Shown one piece after another: positions 9,396 to 18,304 of a stretch of DNA of 64,000 bases (the stretch's first letter is position 1; each line of letters begins with the position of its first letter). Source of the stretch: Pseudomonas sp. VD-NE ins (lineage in GTDB: Bacteria; Pseudomonadota; Gammaproteobacteria; Pseudomonadales; Pseudomonadaceae); contig NZ_CP134772.1 in the NCBI RefSeq assembly GCF_031882575.1, positions 2,437,001 through 2,501,000 of the forward strand. The letters are read 5' to 3'. The notes beneath the pieces are model-generated. The model made no database searches. It was not told the origin of the DNA and worked only from the letters and a program-made list of their open reading frames with translations. Position numbers and translations under genes: made by a program.

Positions 9396-10765
9396 GCCTT
9401 TGCCTCCGTGCTCAGGGGCGCCTGCTCGGCTTTCAGGCGCAGGACGCTGGTCATGGCGAGCATGATCCACACGTATTTCTGGTTCGGTGCGCTGAGGAAC
9501 ATCAGGAACAAGGTCAGCGACAGGAAGCTCACACCGAGGTGGGTCATCATGTCGGCCTGATGCCATTCGCGGCGCAACATCCACGCGGCACGTGCGCGAA
9601 TCAGGTTGTACAGACCGAGGCCGAGCATGCCGACGAACAACAGCCCGGCGGGTACTCCCAGCTCACTGAAGATTTCCAGATAGGTATTGTGCGCGCGACG
9701 ATAGAGGTCGCCGATTTTGCGGTTGGCCGAAAACGCCTTGGCGTAACCGGTGGTCGCGTAGTGCAGCGGGAAGGTGCCGGGGCCGGAACCGAGCAGCGGG
9801 TTCTCGCGGATCATCTGGCTGCCGACCACGATGTACGACGCACGACGGCCGAGGGATTCGTCGTTGTGGCCCTTGGCGCCAGCGCTCAACACACTCAGCG
9901 ACTGGATACGCGCGAGATACCCGGCGGGCATTGCGTAGATCGCCAACGGAATCACGATGGCCGCGCCGAGCATGGCGAAACCCAGATGCCGTGGCCGAAT
10001 ACGGGTCAGTTGCGTGCGGTAGTGCCAGCAACCGATCAGCAGGCTCAAGGCCAATACCACCAGACCCGAGCGCGATTCGGTTTTGGTCATGCCGCCGAGT
10101 AACAGCAAGCAGCAACCGCCCCAGAACAAGCGGTGCAGCAGGTTAGGACTGCGGATTACCAGCAACAGACCCATCGGCACGGCAAAAGCAATCAATAGGG
10201 CGAACGCGTTGGGGTCTTCGAGCAAACCGGCGGCGCGGCCCTGATCCTGGAATTTGGTCGAGAACATCGCCATAGCGCAGGTAGTGCTGACGGCGAGGGT
10301 GACCAGACGGGCAAACAGATCAAGGTTCAGCTCGCGGCCGATCAGCAGGGTGATGACAAACAGAATCAGGCCGACGCTGAGTTCACGCAGATGGCCGAGC
10401 GACATGCCCATGTCATCGGTGTTGAGCAGGCTCAGGAAGTACAGAACCATGAACCACACGAGGTAGCGCCAGATATTGCTGCGCAGGCGCTCCGAGGGAA
10501 TCTGGTGCAACGCCAGTTGCAGCATCAGGATCACCGCCAGTGAAGCACCGATGAGCTTGCTGCCGGAGAACGACGTGTCTTTGAAAAAGCCTTCGAACGG
10601 CACCAGTGCGGCAATGCCGAGCAAACCCCAGGTCGGCTTGCGGTACAACACCGCAAAACCCACCAGGCCCAGCACCGCCCCCGGCGCCAGAAACGGATAA
10701 GGGCTGGCCAGCAAACCGATGCAGACCAGACCGAGCAGACTGACGATCGAGAGCGGGAAAATCAT
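9392..10765 (-). CDS. Wzy-like O-antigen ligase/polymerase family protein
   Basis: A 457-residue protein with roughly ten to twelve membrane segments. The large periplasmic loop ends in RRAHNTYLEIFSELGVPAG, the signature of the Wzy_C/O-antigen ligase family, and contains LLGSGPGTFPLHYA. In this locus it is best read as the polymerase that joins repeat units in the periplasm. ATG at 10765 forms an ATGA overlap with the stop of the GT4 gene. A ligase function towards lipid A is less likely because the operon also encodes export proteins. Confidence 0.8.
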   Translation of the reverse strand: MIFPLSIVSLLGLVCIGLLASPYPFLAPGAVLGLVGFAVLYRKPTWGLLGIAALVPFEGFFKDTSFSGSKLIGASLAVILMLQLALHQIPSERLRSNIWRYLVWFMVLYFLSLLNTDDMGMSLGHLRELSVGLILFVITLLIGRELNLDLFARLVTLAVSTTCAMAMFSTKFQDQGRAAGLLEDPNAFALLIAFAVPMGLLLVIRSPNLLHRLFWGGCCLLLLGGMTKTESRSGLVVLALSLLIGCWHYRTQLTRIRPRHLGFAMLGAAIVIPLAIYAMPAGYLARIQSLSVLSAGAKGHNDESLGRRASYIVVGSQMIRENPLLGSGPGTFPLHYATTGYAKAFSANRKIGDLYRRAHNTYLEIFSELGVPAGLLFVGMLGLGLYNLIRARAAWMLRREWHQADMMTHLGVSFLSLTLFLMFLSAPNQKYVWIMLAMTSVLRLKAEQAPLSTEAKA

Positions 10766-11853
10766 GCGCGTGCCTCCCGTGCCGTGCGGATGTACAGCTG
10801 CGACCAGCGTTCGGCCAGAGCCTTGAGGTCGTAGCGATCCTGTTGCGTGCGTTTTGCGTTGTCGCGCAGTTGCCGGGCCAGCTTCGGCTCGCTCAGCAGG
10901 GTGTCGAGCTGGCGGGCGAGGGCGGCGCAGTCGGCCGGTGTGGCGAGTAGGCCGTTGTGCCGGTGTTCGAGCACATCGGGAATGCCGCCGACGCCGAACG
11001 CCACCACCGGCACGCCCGCCTGCATGGCTTCAAGCAAAATCATTGGTGTGCCTTCGGTGCGCGAGCTGATCACCAGCGCATCGAGTTGCCGCCACCACGG
11101 TTGCATGGCGATCTGATAACCGGGCAAACGAATCCGTTGTTGCAAACCGGCGTTGTCGATTCGTACCTGCAACGCCTCGCGTTCCGGGCCATCGCCGAGC
11201 ATCACCGCGTCCAGTTGCGGATGCTGATGACACAGCGGGATCAAGGCATCAAGAAACAGATCCGGGCCTTTCTCGCTGCTCAAGCGGCCGACGTAACCGG
11301 CCAGCCAGCGTTGCCGATCCGCATCCGGCACCAGCGCCGCAGCGGCTGGCAAACCATTGGGGATCACCTGCAACTTCTCCGCGCGGACGCTGGCCTGACG
11401 GTGCAGCACCGCGATGCTTTCCGCCACGCAGACCACTCGATCCACAGACGCGGTGCGGCACAGTTGCAGGCTCAGCCAGGTGTAGAACTTCTGCTTGCGA
11501 CTGCGCGGTGTGAAGCCGTGCTGGGTAATCACCAGCGGCAGGCGCAAGAATGTCGCGCCAACCCAACCGAACAACAGACCTTTGAAATTGTGCGTATTGA
11601 TCAGCGGTTTTTCACTGCGACGCTGGCGTAGATGCCGGAGCAATTCCCCCAGCCCGGCACAGCCGCGACAGTCCACCCCGGCCTCGCGAAAGCGCGCGAT
11701 CAGTGCTGGCGGCGCGTCGAGGAACAGCACCTGATGCTGCCCCGGCGTCGCCAGACAATGATCCAGCAACATGCGCTCGGCCCCATAGAAGCCGCCGCTG
11801 CTGAGCAAATGAATGATCGGCAGCGCGGCAGTCGGGGAGGATGCGGTGCTCAA
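10762..11853 (-). CDS. GT4 glycosyltransferase with a TTG start
   Basis: The 363-residue protein has the two-domain GT-B layout of family 4 transferases: LLSSGGFYGAERMLLDH at the start, YVGRLSSEKGPDLFLDAL for the donor domain, and SSRTEGTPMILLEAMQAGVPVVAFGVGGIPDV, which holds the EX7E nucleotide-sugar motif. The only good start is TTG at 11853, which overlaps the stop of the co-polymerase gene as TTGA. The first in-frame ATG lies over 20 codons inside and would remove the first strand. The coupled overlap explains how a weak start can be used. Confidence 0.85.
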   Translation of the reverse strand: MSTASSPTAALPIIHLLSSGGFYGAERMLLDHCLATPGQHQVLFLDAPPALIARFREAGVDCRGCAGLGELLRHLRQRRSEKPLINTHNFKGLLFGWVGATFLRLPLVITQHGFTPRSRKQKFYTWLSLQLCRTASVDRVVCVAESIAVLHRQASVRAEKLQVIPNGLPAAAALVPDADRQRWLAGYVGRLSSEKGPDLFLDALIPLCHQHPQLDAVMLGDGPEREALQVRIDNAGLQQRIRLPGYQIAMQPWWRQLDALVISSRTEGTPMILLEAMQAGVPVVAFGVGGIPDVLEHRHNGLLATPADCAALARQLDTLLSEPKLARQLRDNAKRTQQDRYDLKALAERWSQLYIRTAREARA

Positions 11854-13442
11854 TTGCGCACCCAGTGCAGGAAGCTTGGCACTGTCCAGTTCTTGTGCGG
11901 ATTGCTCGGCAGCGCGTTCTGGTCGTTGATCACCAACAGCACCGGCAGACCCAGTTCGTGGCTGATTTGCGCCGGGTGTTTGAAGCGGTGATCGAAGAAC
12001 TCACGCACGTAGACCAGGGCAATAGCCAGCAACAACCCGGTGAACAAACCGAATGGAATGATCAGGCCCGGTTTCGGGAACGCTGCTTCGGTCGGTTCGA
12101 ACGGCGGGCTGAGCACTCGGGCGTTGGACAGATCGTCGTTGAGCGCGCCAGTAGTGCTGCTTTCGGCAAACCGCTGAGCGTAAGTCGAGAACGCGGCGTG
12201 CAGCGCATCGATTTCGGTGTCCATCTGCCGCAGCTTGCTTTGCGTCTGCTGCAACTCGTGGATGCGGTTCTTGAACTCGGCGATGCGCGCGGTTTTCTGA
12301 TCGATCACCTGCTTGACCACCGCCAGATCATTAGTGCGTTCCTGGATGCGGTTGCTCACCACTTTGAGGAACTGGCCACGGGTGCGGGCAATCTGCTCGC
12401 GGGTCAACAGCATCGGCTCGCTGCCAGGCTGGAACACTGCCAGGTCATTCATGTAGCGGCTGACCTGGGTGGTCAGTTGCTCGCCCATCTGTTTGATTTC
12501 CCGATCTTCGAACGCCACGTTGTCGACGGTGGTGGTGAAGGTGTAGGGGAAGGTGTAGTCGTTGAGCTTGTTATTGCTGGCGGCGGCCAGCGCGGTTTTC
12601 AGGTATTCGAGCCAGCGCTGGCTCTGCAACAGGCGATCCTGATACAGGTTCAGGGCTTGCTCTTCGGTGTTGATCGCGTTGAGACGGAAGGTGATTTCTT
12701 CCTTCGGATCCGACGAGCCGACACTTTCCAGCAAGGCTTGGCGATTGCCTTCCAGGCCATCGAGGCGCACTTGATAGAGGTGCTTCTTCGACTCATAAAA
12801 CGACTGCGGCAAGTCGATCGACTGCAAAGCCTGACGGCTGAACAGATAGTTCTGCAGCAAGGCTGAAACAAACGTTGTGCCCTGATGCGGATCGGGGAAG
12901 CTGTAGACGATCGAGATCACGTTGGAGCCGGGCAGGGTCTCGATTTTCAGGCTGTCGATGGCTTGTTGAGTCAGCGCGTCGAGCGCGGTGTCACGCACCG
13001 GATCGGTTTCCAGCCCGAGCAGGTTACGCACCGGGTTGATCACGTACTGGCGCAGCGGCGAACTGACGTAGCGCTTGAACGGCTCGGCCACCAGTTTGCT
13101 GAAAATGCCCGGCGAAGGCGTGTATTCGCCCTTGTCGCGCAGTTCGCTGATGGTCTGGCGGATCAGCGCCGGTGAACGGAGGATGTTGCTTTCCGTTTCC
13201 ATGTCCGCCAGCGATGGCGGAATGAACGTGGCGTTGTCCACCGTGAGCGACGTGGTGGCGTCACCCTGGGAGAGTTTTTTCGACTGCACGATGACCTGCG
13301 CGGTGATATCGAAGCTCTGTTTGAGCACCAGCGGCAGGAGCAGGGCGATGACTGCAAAGATCAGGAAGACCCGTTTCACCAGTTGCTTGTTGGCGAAGAA
13401 GATCCTGAAGAACTCATGCAGGTAGTTTTCCTTTGGATTCAT
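11850..13442 (-). CDS. GumC/Wzc-like polysaccharide co-polymerase without kinase domain
   Basis: A 530-residue chain-length determinant. One membrane segment near the N-terminus (VFLIFAVIALLLPLVL), a long periplasmic region with coiled-coil stretches (about residues 190-430), then a second membrane segment (PGLIIPFGLFTGLLLAIALVYV). It ends shortly after, with no Walker motifs, so it is the membrane half of a split Wzc system. ATG at 13442 has AGGTGA just before it and lies 16 bases after the export lipoprotein gene. Its cytoplasmic partner would be the CpsD-like protein at 14506, and its outer-membrane partner the lipoprotein at 13459. Confidence 0.85.
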   Translation of the reverse strand: MNPKENYLHEFFRIFFANKQLVKRVFLIFAVIALLLPLVLKQSFDITAQVIVQSKKLSQGDATTSLTVDNATFIPPSLADMETESNILRSPALIRQTISELRDKGEYTPSPGIFSKLVAEPFKRYVSSPLRQYVINPVRNLLGLETDPVRDTALDALTQQAIDSLKIETLPGSNVISIVYSFPDPHQGTTFVSALLQNYLFSRQALQSIDLPQSFYESKKHLYQVRLDGLEGNRQALLESVGSSDPKEEITFRLNAINTEEQALNLYQDRLLQSQRWLEYLKTALAAASNNKLNDYTFPYTFTTTVDNVAFEDREIKQMGEQLTTQVSRYMNDLAVFQPGSEPMLLTREQIARTRGQFLKVVSNRIQERTNDLAVVKQVIDQKTARIAEFKNRIHELQQTQSKLRQMDTEIDALHAAFSTYAQRFAESSTTGALNDDLSNARVLSPPFEPTEAAFPKPGLIIPFGLFTGLLLAIALVYVREFFDHRFKHPAQISHELGLPVLLVINDQNALPSNPHKNWTVPSFLHWVRN

Positions 13443-13458
13443 GTCGGTCACCTGAGAG

Positions 13459-14484
13459 TCAGTTGTTGTTGCTGTCTTTGTTGTCGACGCGGTAGCCGAA
13501 GCTGAACCCGACGCCCTGGAACAGCACCACGTCGGCGAGTTGGCGGGCGAGTTCGCCGGCGCTGGCCAATTTGGTTTTTGGCACGAACAGCATGTCGTCC
13601 GGTTGCAGGTAAGCGATTTGCGAGGCATCGCCGGACAAGGCTTTTTCGACGTCGTAATGCACCGCCTGCACCTGATTGCCGTTGCGGCGCATGATCACTA
13701 CCGAATCCAGACGCGCCTTGACGTTGGTGCCACGGGCCAGGGTCAGCGCTTCAAGCACCGACACCGGCCGGCGGATCGGGTAGGACCCCGGTTGACCGAC
13801 TTCGCCCAGCACATAGATTTCGTTGCCGGCGGTGGATTTCAGCAGCACGTCCACGGTCATCCGGCCCGGCAGTTGCGCGTATTTCTGGTTGAGGAAGGTT
13901 TCCAGTTGATTGACGGTCATGCCTTGCAGCGGCACGGCGCCGATTTCCGGGAAACTCGCGTAGCCGTCAGTGCCGACGGTGATCTCGCGGCTCATGCCGG
14001 TGGCCGGGTGGTTCAGCGCGCTTTTCAGGTTCTGCTCATTGGTCAGCGGGCTGATGATCTGCACGGTCAACTGATTGCGGTTGGGCTGGAACAGTTGCTT
14101 GCGCTGATAGGCACGCTGGATTTCTTCACGGGCCTGGTCGCTGGTCAGCCCGGCGATTTTCACCGAGGTGTTGGCGCCCGGCAGTTCGATGGTGCCGTCG
14201 GGCAGCACCAGTTGATTGCCGTTGAGCTGGCTGGCAGCGGTGAAGTTCAGGCCGATCTGGTCACCCGACTGCACGCGGTAAGCGTCCGAGCCGCTGGTGC
14301 TGATATGGAAGATCACGTCGAGCACATCCTGCGGGCGCAGGGTCTGCTCGATCTTCGGCATGTCGGTCGCCTGGGCGTTGGCCGGGGTGGCGGTGAGAAT
14401 ATTCACCGGCATGTTCTGGGTTTCGGAGGTGCTCGAGCAGCCTGCAAGCGGCAGCATCAGCAGCACAAGAATCTTGGCGTTCAT
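13459..14484 (-). CDS. Wza/GumB-like polysaccharide export outer-membrane lipoprotein
   Basis: The 341-residue precursor has a lipoprotein signal ending LMLPLAGC. It then shows the poly_export domain (LRPQDVLDVIFHISTSG, VQSGDQIGLNFTA) and SLBB-type repeats such as EIYVLGEVGQPGSYPI. Family members form the channel through which the polymer leaves the cell. It sits between the CpsD-like gene and the co-polymerase gene, the usual order of wza-wzc modules. ATG at 14484 is the only sensible start because the signal peptide begins there. Confidence 0.9.
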   Translation of the reverse strand: MNAKILVLLMLPLAGCSSTSETQNMPVNILTATPANAQATDMPKIEQTLRPQDVLDVIFHISTSGSDAYRVQSGDQIGLNFTAASQLNGNQLVLPDGTIELPGANTSVKIAGLTSDQAREEIQRAYQRKQLFQPNRNQLTVQIISPLTNEQNLKSALNHPATGMSREITVGTDGYASFPEIGAVPLQGMTVNQLETFLNQKYAQLPGRMTVDVLLKSTAGNEIYVLGEVGQPGSYPIRRPVSVLEALTLARGTNVKARLDSVVIMRRNGNQVQAVHYDVEKALSGDASQIAYLQPDDMLFVPKTKLASAGELARQLADVVLFQGVGFSFGYRVDNKDSNNN

Positions 14485-14505
14485 GGCGTCATCCTTCGCG
14501 TTCGC

Positions 14506-15153
14506 TTAGAGGTTTTTGTAAAGCCATTTGGGCATGTAGTACTTACGCCGGTTGAACACGCTACCGACCACTTTGGCTCCGGCCTGGGTCAGGCGTTGCA
14601 CGGCGGCCTGGGCGGCTTCCCAGCGGGTGTCTTCGGCGCGCACGACAAACACCACGCCATCGACCTGAGTGCTGATCACCAGCGTGTCGGCGGCGGAATA
14701 CACCGCGTCGCCGTCGATCACCACGAAGCGGTACTGACTGCCCAATTGATCGAGCAACGGGCTCAGACGCTCGGCGGTCAGGTGTTCCATGGTGCGGATC
14801 GGCCGGCCGTTGGGCAGCACGTGGAACGGCAGGCTCGACACCTGCACCACGCAGTCCTGCAACAGCGGCGGGCTGTCCGGGTTGAACAGCAAGTCGCGCA
14901 GGCCGCGCTCCTTGCTCAGGTTCAGCTGCTGCGTAAGGTTGTTCGCCGACTGGCTGGCGTCGACCAGCAGCACCTGGCCGCTGCTCATTTGTGCCAGTTG
15001 GCTGGCCAGCGCCAGGGCGCTGGTGGTAATGCCGGCGCCGGGGTTGGCGGCGGTCAGGAACAGGATCCGCAGATCGAGATCCAGCACGGTCGAGGTCAGG
15101 TTCGATTCGCTGGGATTGGCGATGCTCAGGCTTTTGTTGGTTGAACCGTCCAT
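14506..15153 (-). CDS. CpsD/EpsG-like ATPase partner with a degenerate P-loop
   Basis: The 215-residue protein has the MinD/ParA-like fold of bacterial tyrosine kinases. Walker A' VLLVDAS (61-67) and Walker B-like FVVIDGD (143-149) are present. The P-loop region TAANPGAGITTSA (34-46) has Ile42 where the invariant Lys is expected. The C-terminus KYYMPKWLYKNL has only three tyrosines, a short version of the usual Tyr cluster. ATG at 15153 overlaps the stop of the sugar transferase gene by one base (TAATG). It probably controls the co-polymerase at 11850, but as a weak or inactive kinase. Confidence 0.75.
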   Translation of the reverse strand: MDGSTNKSLSIANPSESNLTSTVLDLDLRILFLTAANPGAGITTSALALASQLAQMSSGQVLLVDASQSANNLTQQLNLSKERGLRDLLFNPDSPPLLQDCVVQVSSLPFHVLPNGRPIRTMEHLTAERLSPLLDQLGSQYRFVVIDGDAVYSAADTLVISTQVDGVVFVVRAEDTRWEAAQAAVQRLTQAGAKVVGSVFNRRKYYMPKWLYKNL

Positions 15154-15899
15154 TAGCTTGCTCCGTGGCCGCTGAATACTTTGAAGGGGGTTTTCAACAG
15201 AATCTTCAGATCAAGCAAAAGGCTCTGCTCGGCGATATAGCTGAGGTCCAACTCAACGCGCTGGTCGAAGTCGATATTGCTGCGTCCGGAGATCTGCCAC
15301 AGGCCGGTCATGCCGGGGTAGATCGCCAGACGGGCAAGGTGGTTATCCTTGTAGCGGTAGGCGTTGAACGAGGTCGGACGCGGGCCGACCAAGCGCATGT
15401 CGCCGGTCACTACATTGATCAGGTTGGGCAATTCATCGAGGCTGGTGCGCCGCAGAAAACCGCCGATGCGGGTGATGCGTGGGTCCTGGTCAATCTTGAA
15501 GTCGATGGCGTCGGCACCGTGCTTGTTGAGGTGACGCAGCGACTCTTTCAATTCTTCGGCGTTGGCGACCATGGTGCGAAACTTGTACATGCCGAACTTG
15601 CGGCCACGGTAGCCGGTGCGTTTTTGCACGAACATCACCGGGCCCTTGCTGGAGTATTTGATGGCCAGTGCCAGGCCCAGCAACAGGGGTGAAATCAGTA
15701 CCAGAATCATCAGCGCACCGAGGCAGGCGACCACGCGATTGGTGCGGGACAGTTGCCATGGGCGACCGCCATCGCGACCGGTGAACCAGCCGCGACCTTG
15801 ACGATGAATCGCTGCATCGAGGCGCATGCGCTGTTCAGGATCCATGCGCTTGTCACGCTGCAGTTGTTGGATCGGTACACCTTTTTCATGTCCAGTCAT
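15153..15899 (-). CDS. undecaprenyl-phosphate sugar phosphotransferase (priming enzyme)
   Basis: A 248-residue bacterial sugar transferase of the WcaJ/WbaP catalytic-domain type. One hydrophobic hairpin (ACLGALMILVLISPLLLGLALAI) precedes the conserved core with FVQKRTGYRGRKFGMYKFRTM, GGFLRRTSLDELPNLINV, MRLVGPRP and YPGMTGLWQISGR. It loads the first sugar phosphate, probably glucose- or galactose-phosphate, onto the lipid carrier. ATG at 15899 is preceded by GGAGGA five bases away, which decides it over a GTG four codons upstream. The gene ends one base inside the next one. Confidence 0.9.
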   Translation of the reverse strand: MTGHEKGVPIQQLQRDKRMDPEQRMRLDAAIHRQGRGWFTGRDGGRPWQLSRTNRVVACLGALMILVLISPLLLGLALAIKYSSKGPVMFVQKRTGYRGRKFGMYKFRTMVANAEELKESLRHLNKHGADAIDFKIDQDPRITRIGGFLRRTSLDELPNLINVVTGDMRLVGPRPTSFNAYRYKDNHLARLAIYPGMTGLWQISGRSNIDFDQRVELDLSYIAEQSLLLDLKILLKTPFKVFSGHGAS

Positions 15900-15917
15900 G
15901 GAGTCCTCCACATGAAT

Positions 15918-16955
15918 TCAGCCGCGAGCGGCGCGTGGGCGATAGGCAGTGGGGTAATAGTCGCGAAACCATGCGATGAAGCGACCAAGTCCTTCGTCCA
16001 GCTCTATGCGTGGCTGGAATCCGGTGGCCTGGACCAGATCGTCGGTCTCGGCACAAGTGTTGAGCACGTCGCCCGGTTGCAGCGGCAACAGCTCGACAAT
16101 GGCTTTCTGGCCGAGGTGTTTTTCCATCAGGGCCAGATAGGTTTTCAGTTCCACCGGGTGCTGGCCGCCAATGTTGAACAGGCGCCACGGCGCCATGCTG
16201 GTGCTGGCGTCGGGGTGTTCGCGGTCCCACTCCGGTTGCGCATGCGGCGGTTGACCGGCAAGGCGGGCGATGCTTTCGACGATGTCGTCGACGTAGGTGA
16301 AATCGCGTTGATGCTCGCCGAAATTGAACAGTTTCAACGGTGTGCCGTCGCTGATCGCCCGGGCGAACTGAATCGGCGACATGTCCGGCCGACCCCACGG
16401 GCCGTACACGGTGAAAAAACGCAAACCGGTGCTGGGAATGCCGAACAGGTGGCTGTAACTGTGCGCCATCAGTTCATTGGCCTTTTTCGTCGCGGCGTAC
16501 AACGACAGCGGGTGATTGACGCCGTCCTTCACTGAGTAAGGCGTGTGCTGATTGGCGCCGTACACCGAGCTCGACGAGGCGTAAATCAGGTGTTCGACCG
16601 GGTGATGCCGGCAATTTTCCAGAATGTTGAGGAAGCCGCTGAGGTTGCTGTCCAGATACGCCCGTGGATTTTCCAGCGAGTAACGCACCCCGGCCTGCGC
16701 GGCGAGATGGATCACCACTTGCGGACGTTCGCGGACGAACAGCGCTTCGATGGCCGGGGCATCGGCCAGGTCAACCGTCGCGAGCTGGAAATCGCCGACC
16801 TGCTCGCGCACCCACTGCACACGGTCGTGCTTGAGTTGCGGGTCGTAGTAGGCGTTGAAATTGTCCAGACCTACCACTGAGTGTCCGTCGCGCATCAATC
16901 GCAACACGCAATGCGCACCAATGAAACCGGCCGCACCGGTGACCAGCACCTTCAC
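15918..16955 (-). CDS. UDP-glucuronate 4-epimerase-like SDR enzyme
   Basis: A 345-residue extended SDR protein. It starts MKVLVTGAAGFIGAHC (NAD-binding GxxGxxG) and has the catalytic SSSSVYG and YAATKK motifs, plus RFFTVYGPWGRPDM and FNFGEHQRDFTYVDDIV, which are typical of UDP-glucuronate epimerases of the WbnF/CapI type. It should make UDP-galacturonate from the product of the neighbouring UDP-glucose dehydrogenase. The start is GTG at 16955, overlapping the dehydrogenase stop as GTGA. A UDP-glucose 4-epimerase role is possible but less likely given the neighbour. Confidence 0.85.
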   Translation of the reverse strand: MKVLVTGAAGFIGAHCVLRLMRDGHSVVGLDNFNAYYDPQLKHDRVQWVREQVGDFQLATVDLADAPAIEALFVRERPQVVIHLAAQAGVRYSLENPRAYLDSNLSGFLNILENCRHHPVEHLIYASSSSVYGANQHTPYSVKDGVNHPLSLYAATKKANELMAHSYSHLFGIPSTGLRFFTVYGPWGRPDMSPIQFARAISDGTPLKLFNFGEHQRDFTYVDDIVESIARLAGQPPHAQPEWDREHPDASTSMAPWRLFNIGGQHPVELKTYLALMEKHLGQKAIVELLPLQPGDVLNTCAETDDLVQATGFQPRIELDEGLGRFIAWFRDYYPTAYRPRAARG

Positions 16956-18304
16956 GGCCGCAGTCCTTCAGGGGCAATGTGACGCAGACCGATGCCGCTG
17001 TAATGCAGGCCGGCGGCCGCCACTTGTTCCGGGTTGTAGAGGTTGCGGCCGTCGATGATCACCTTTGAGCGCAGTTTTTCGGCAAGCAGTTCGAAATCGA
17101 CCACGCGGAAGTTTTTCCACTCGGTGCAGATCACCAAGGCGTCGGCATCTTCCAGGGTGTCGTCACGGGTGGCGCACAGGTGCAAGTCGTTACGGTAACC
17201 GTAAATGCGCCGGCACTCGGACATCGCCTCCGGGTCGTAGGCCTGCACGCTGGCGCCTTCAGCCCACAGGGCATCCATCAAATAACGGCTGGGGGCTTCG
17301 CGCATGTCGTCGGTGTTCGGTTTGAACGCCAGGCCCCAGACCGCAATGGATTTGCCGGCGAGCCCTTGCGGGAACTGTGCTTTGAGTTTGCTGAACAGGA
17401 TGTGCCGCTGCAGGTCGTTGACGTCGGTGACGCTGCGCAGCAGTTTCAGCGGCATGCCGTTGTGTTCGGCGGTGTGCAGCAGGGCGCGCAGGTCTTTGGG
17501 AAAGCACGAGCCACCGAAGCCGCAGCCCGGATAGATGAAGTGGTAGCCGATGCGCGGATCAGAACCGATGCCTTTACGCACCGCTTCGATGTCGGCACCG
17601 AGCAGTTCGGTGAGGTTGGCCAATTCGTTCATGAAGCTGATGCGGGTGGCGAGCATCGCGTTGGCCGCGTACTTGGTCAGCTCGGCGCTGCGGTTGTCCA
17701 TGAACATCAGTTTTTCGTGGTTGCGGCAGAAGGGTGCGTACAGCTCGCTCATCTGCTCGCGGGCTTCGTCATCGTGGGTGCCGACAATGATCCGGTCGGG
17801 GCGCATGCAGTCGGCGAGGGCGCTGCCTTCCTTGAGGAATTCAGGGTTGGAGACCACGCGCACGGTCAGACCGGTTTTGTCGCGGCGTTGCAGTTCGCTG
17901 TTGGCGGTGGCGAGCACTTGATCGGCCGTGCCGACTGGCACCGTGGATTTGATGATCAGTGTGCGATTGGCTTCCATGTGCGAGGCGATTTGGCGGGCAA
18001 CGCTGAGTACGTGGCTGAGGTCGGCGGAGCCATCCTCATCGGCCGGGGTGCCGACGGCGATGAAGATCAACTCGGCGTGTTCGACGGCATCACTGGCCTG
18101 GGTGCTGAACAGCAGACGGCCGGCCTTGATGTTTTCCTCAAGCGTGCTGGACAAACCTGGCTCGCTGATGGGCGGCACCGCTTGTTGCAGTTGTTTAATC
18201 TTGTTTGGATCAATATCCACGCATAAAACGCGATGACCGACATCTGCTAGTGCGGCGGCTTGTATTAATCCAACATAACCCGTGCCAAATACGCTCACGT
18301 CCAT
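16952..18304 (-). CDS. ugd: UDP-glucose 6-dehydrogenase
   Basis: The 450-residue protein has an N-terminal NAD-binding motif VFGTGYVG, the substrate-loop pattern NPEFLKEGSA, the catalytic cysteine in GCGFGGSCFPKD (near residue 265) and the C-terminal domain with VWGLAFKPNTDDMREAPS. It oxidises UDP-glucose to UDP-glucuronate, so the polymer probably contains uronic acid. ATG at 18304 is the first gene of the polysaccharide operon; the 389-base region upstream should hold its promoter. Confidence 0.93.
   Translation of the reverse strand: MDVSVFGTGYVGLIQAAALADVGHRVLCVDIDPNKIKQLQQAVPPISEPGLSSTLEENIKAGRLLFSTQASDAVEHAELIFIAVGTPADEDGSADLSHVLSVARQIASHMEANRTLIIKSTVPVGTADQVLATANSELQRRDKTGLTVRVVSNPEFLKEGSALADCMRPDRIIVGTHDDEAREQMSELYAPFCRNHEKLMFMDNRSAELTKYAANAMLATRISFMNELANLTELLGADIEAVRKGIGSDPRIGYHFIYPGCGFGGSCFPKDLRALLHTAEHNGMPLKLLRSVTDVNDLQRHILFSKLKAQFPQGLAGKSIAVWGLAFKPNTDDMREAPSRYLMDALWAEGASVQAYDPEAMSECRRIYGYRNDLHLCATRDDTLEDADALVICTEWKNFRVVDFELLAEKLRSKVIIDGRNLYNPEQVAAAGLHYSGIGLRHIAPEGLRP

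Noticed and set aside
13540..15144. Long plus-strand frame of 534 codons
   Set aside because: It runs antisense through the export lipoprotein and CpsD-like genes. High GC produces long antisense frames, and the composition (rich in His, Gln, Val, Ala) is typical of such shadows.
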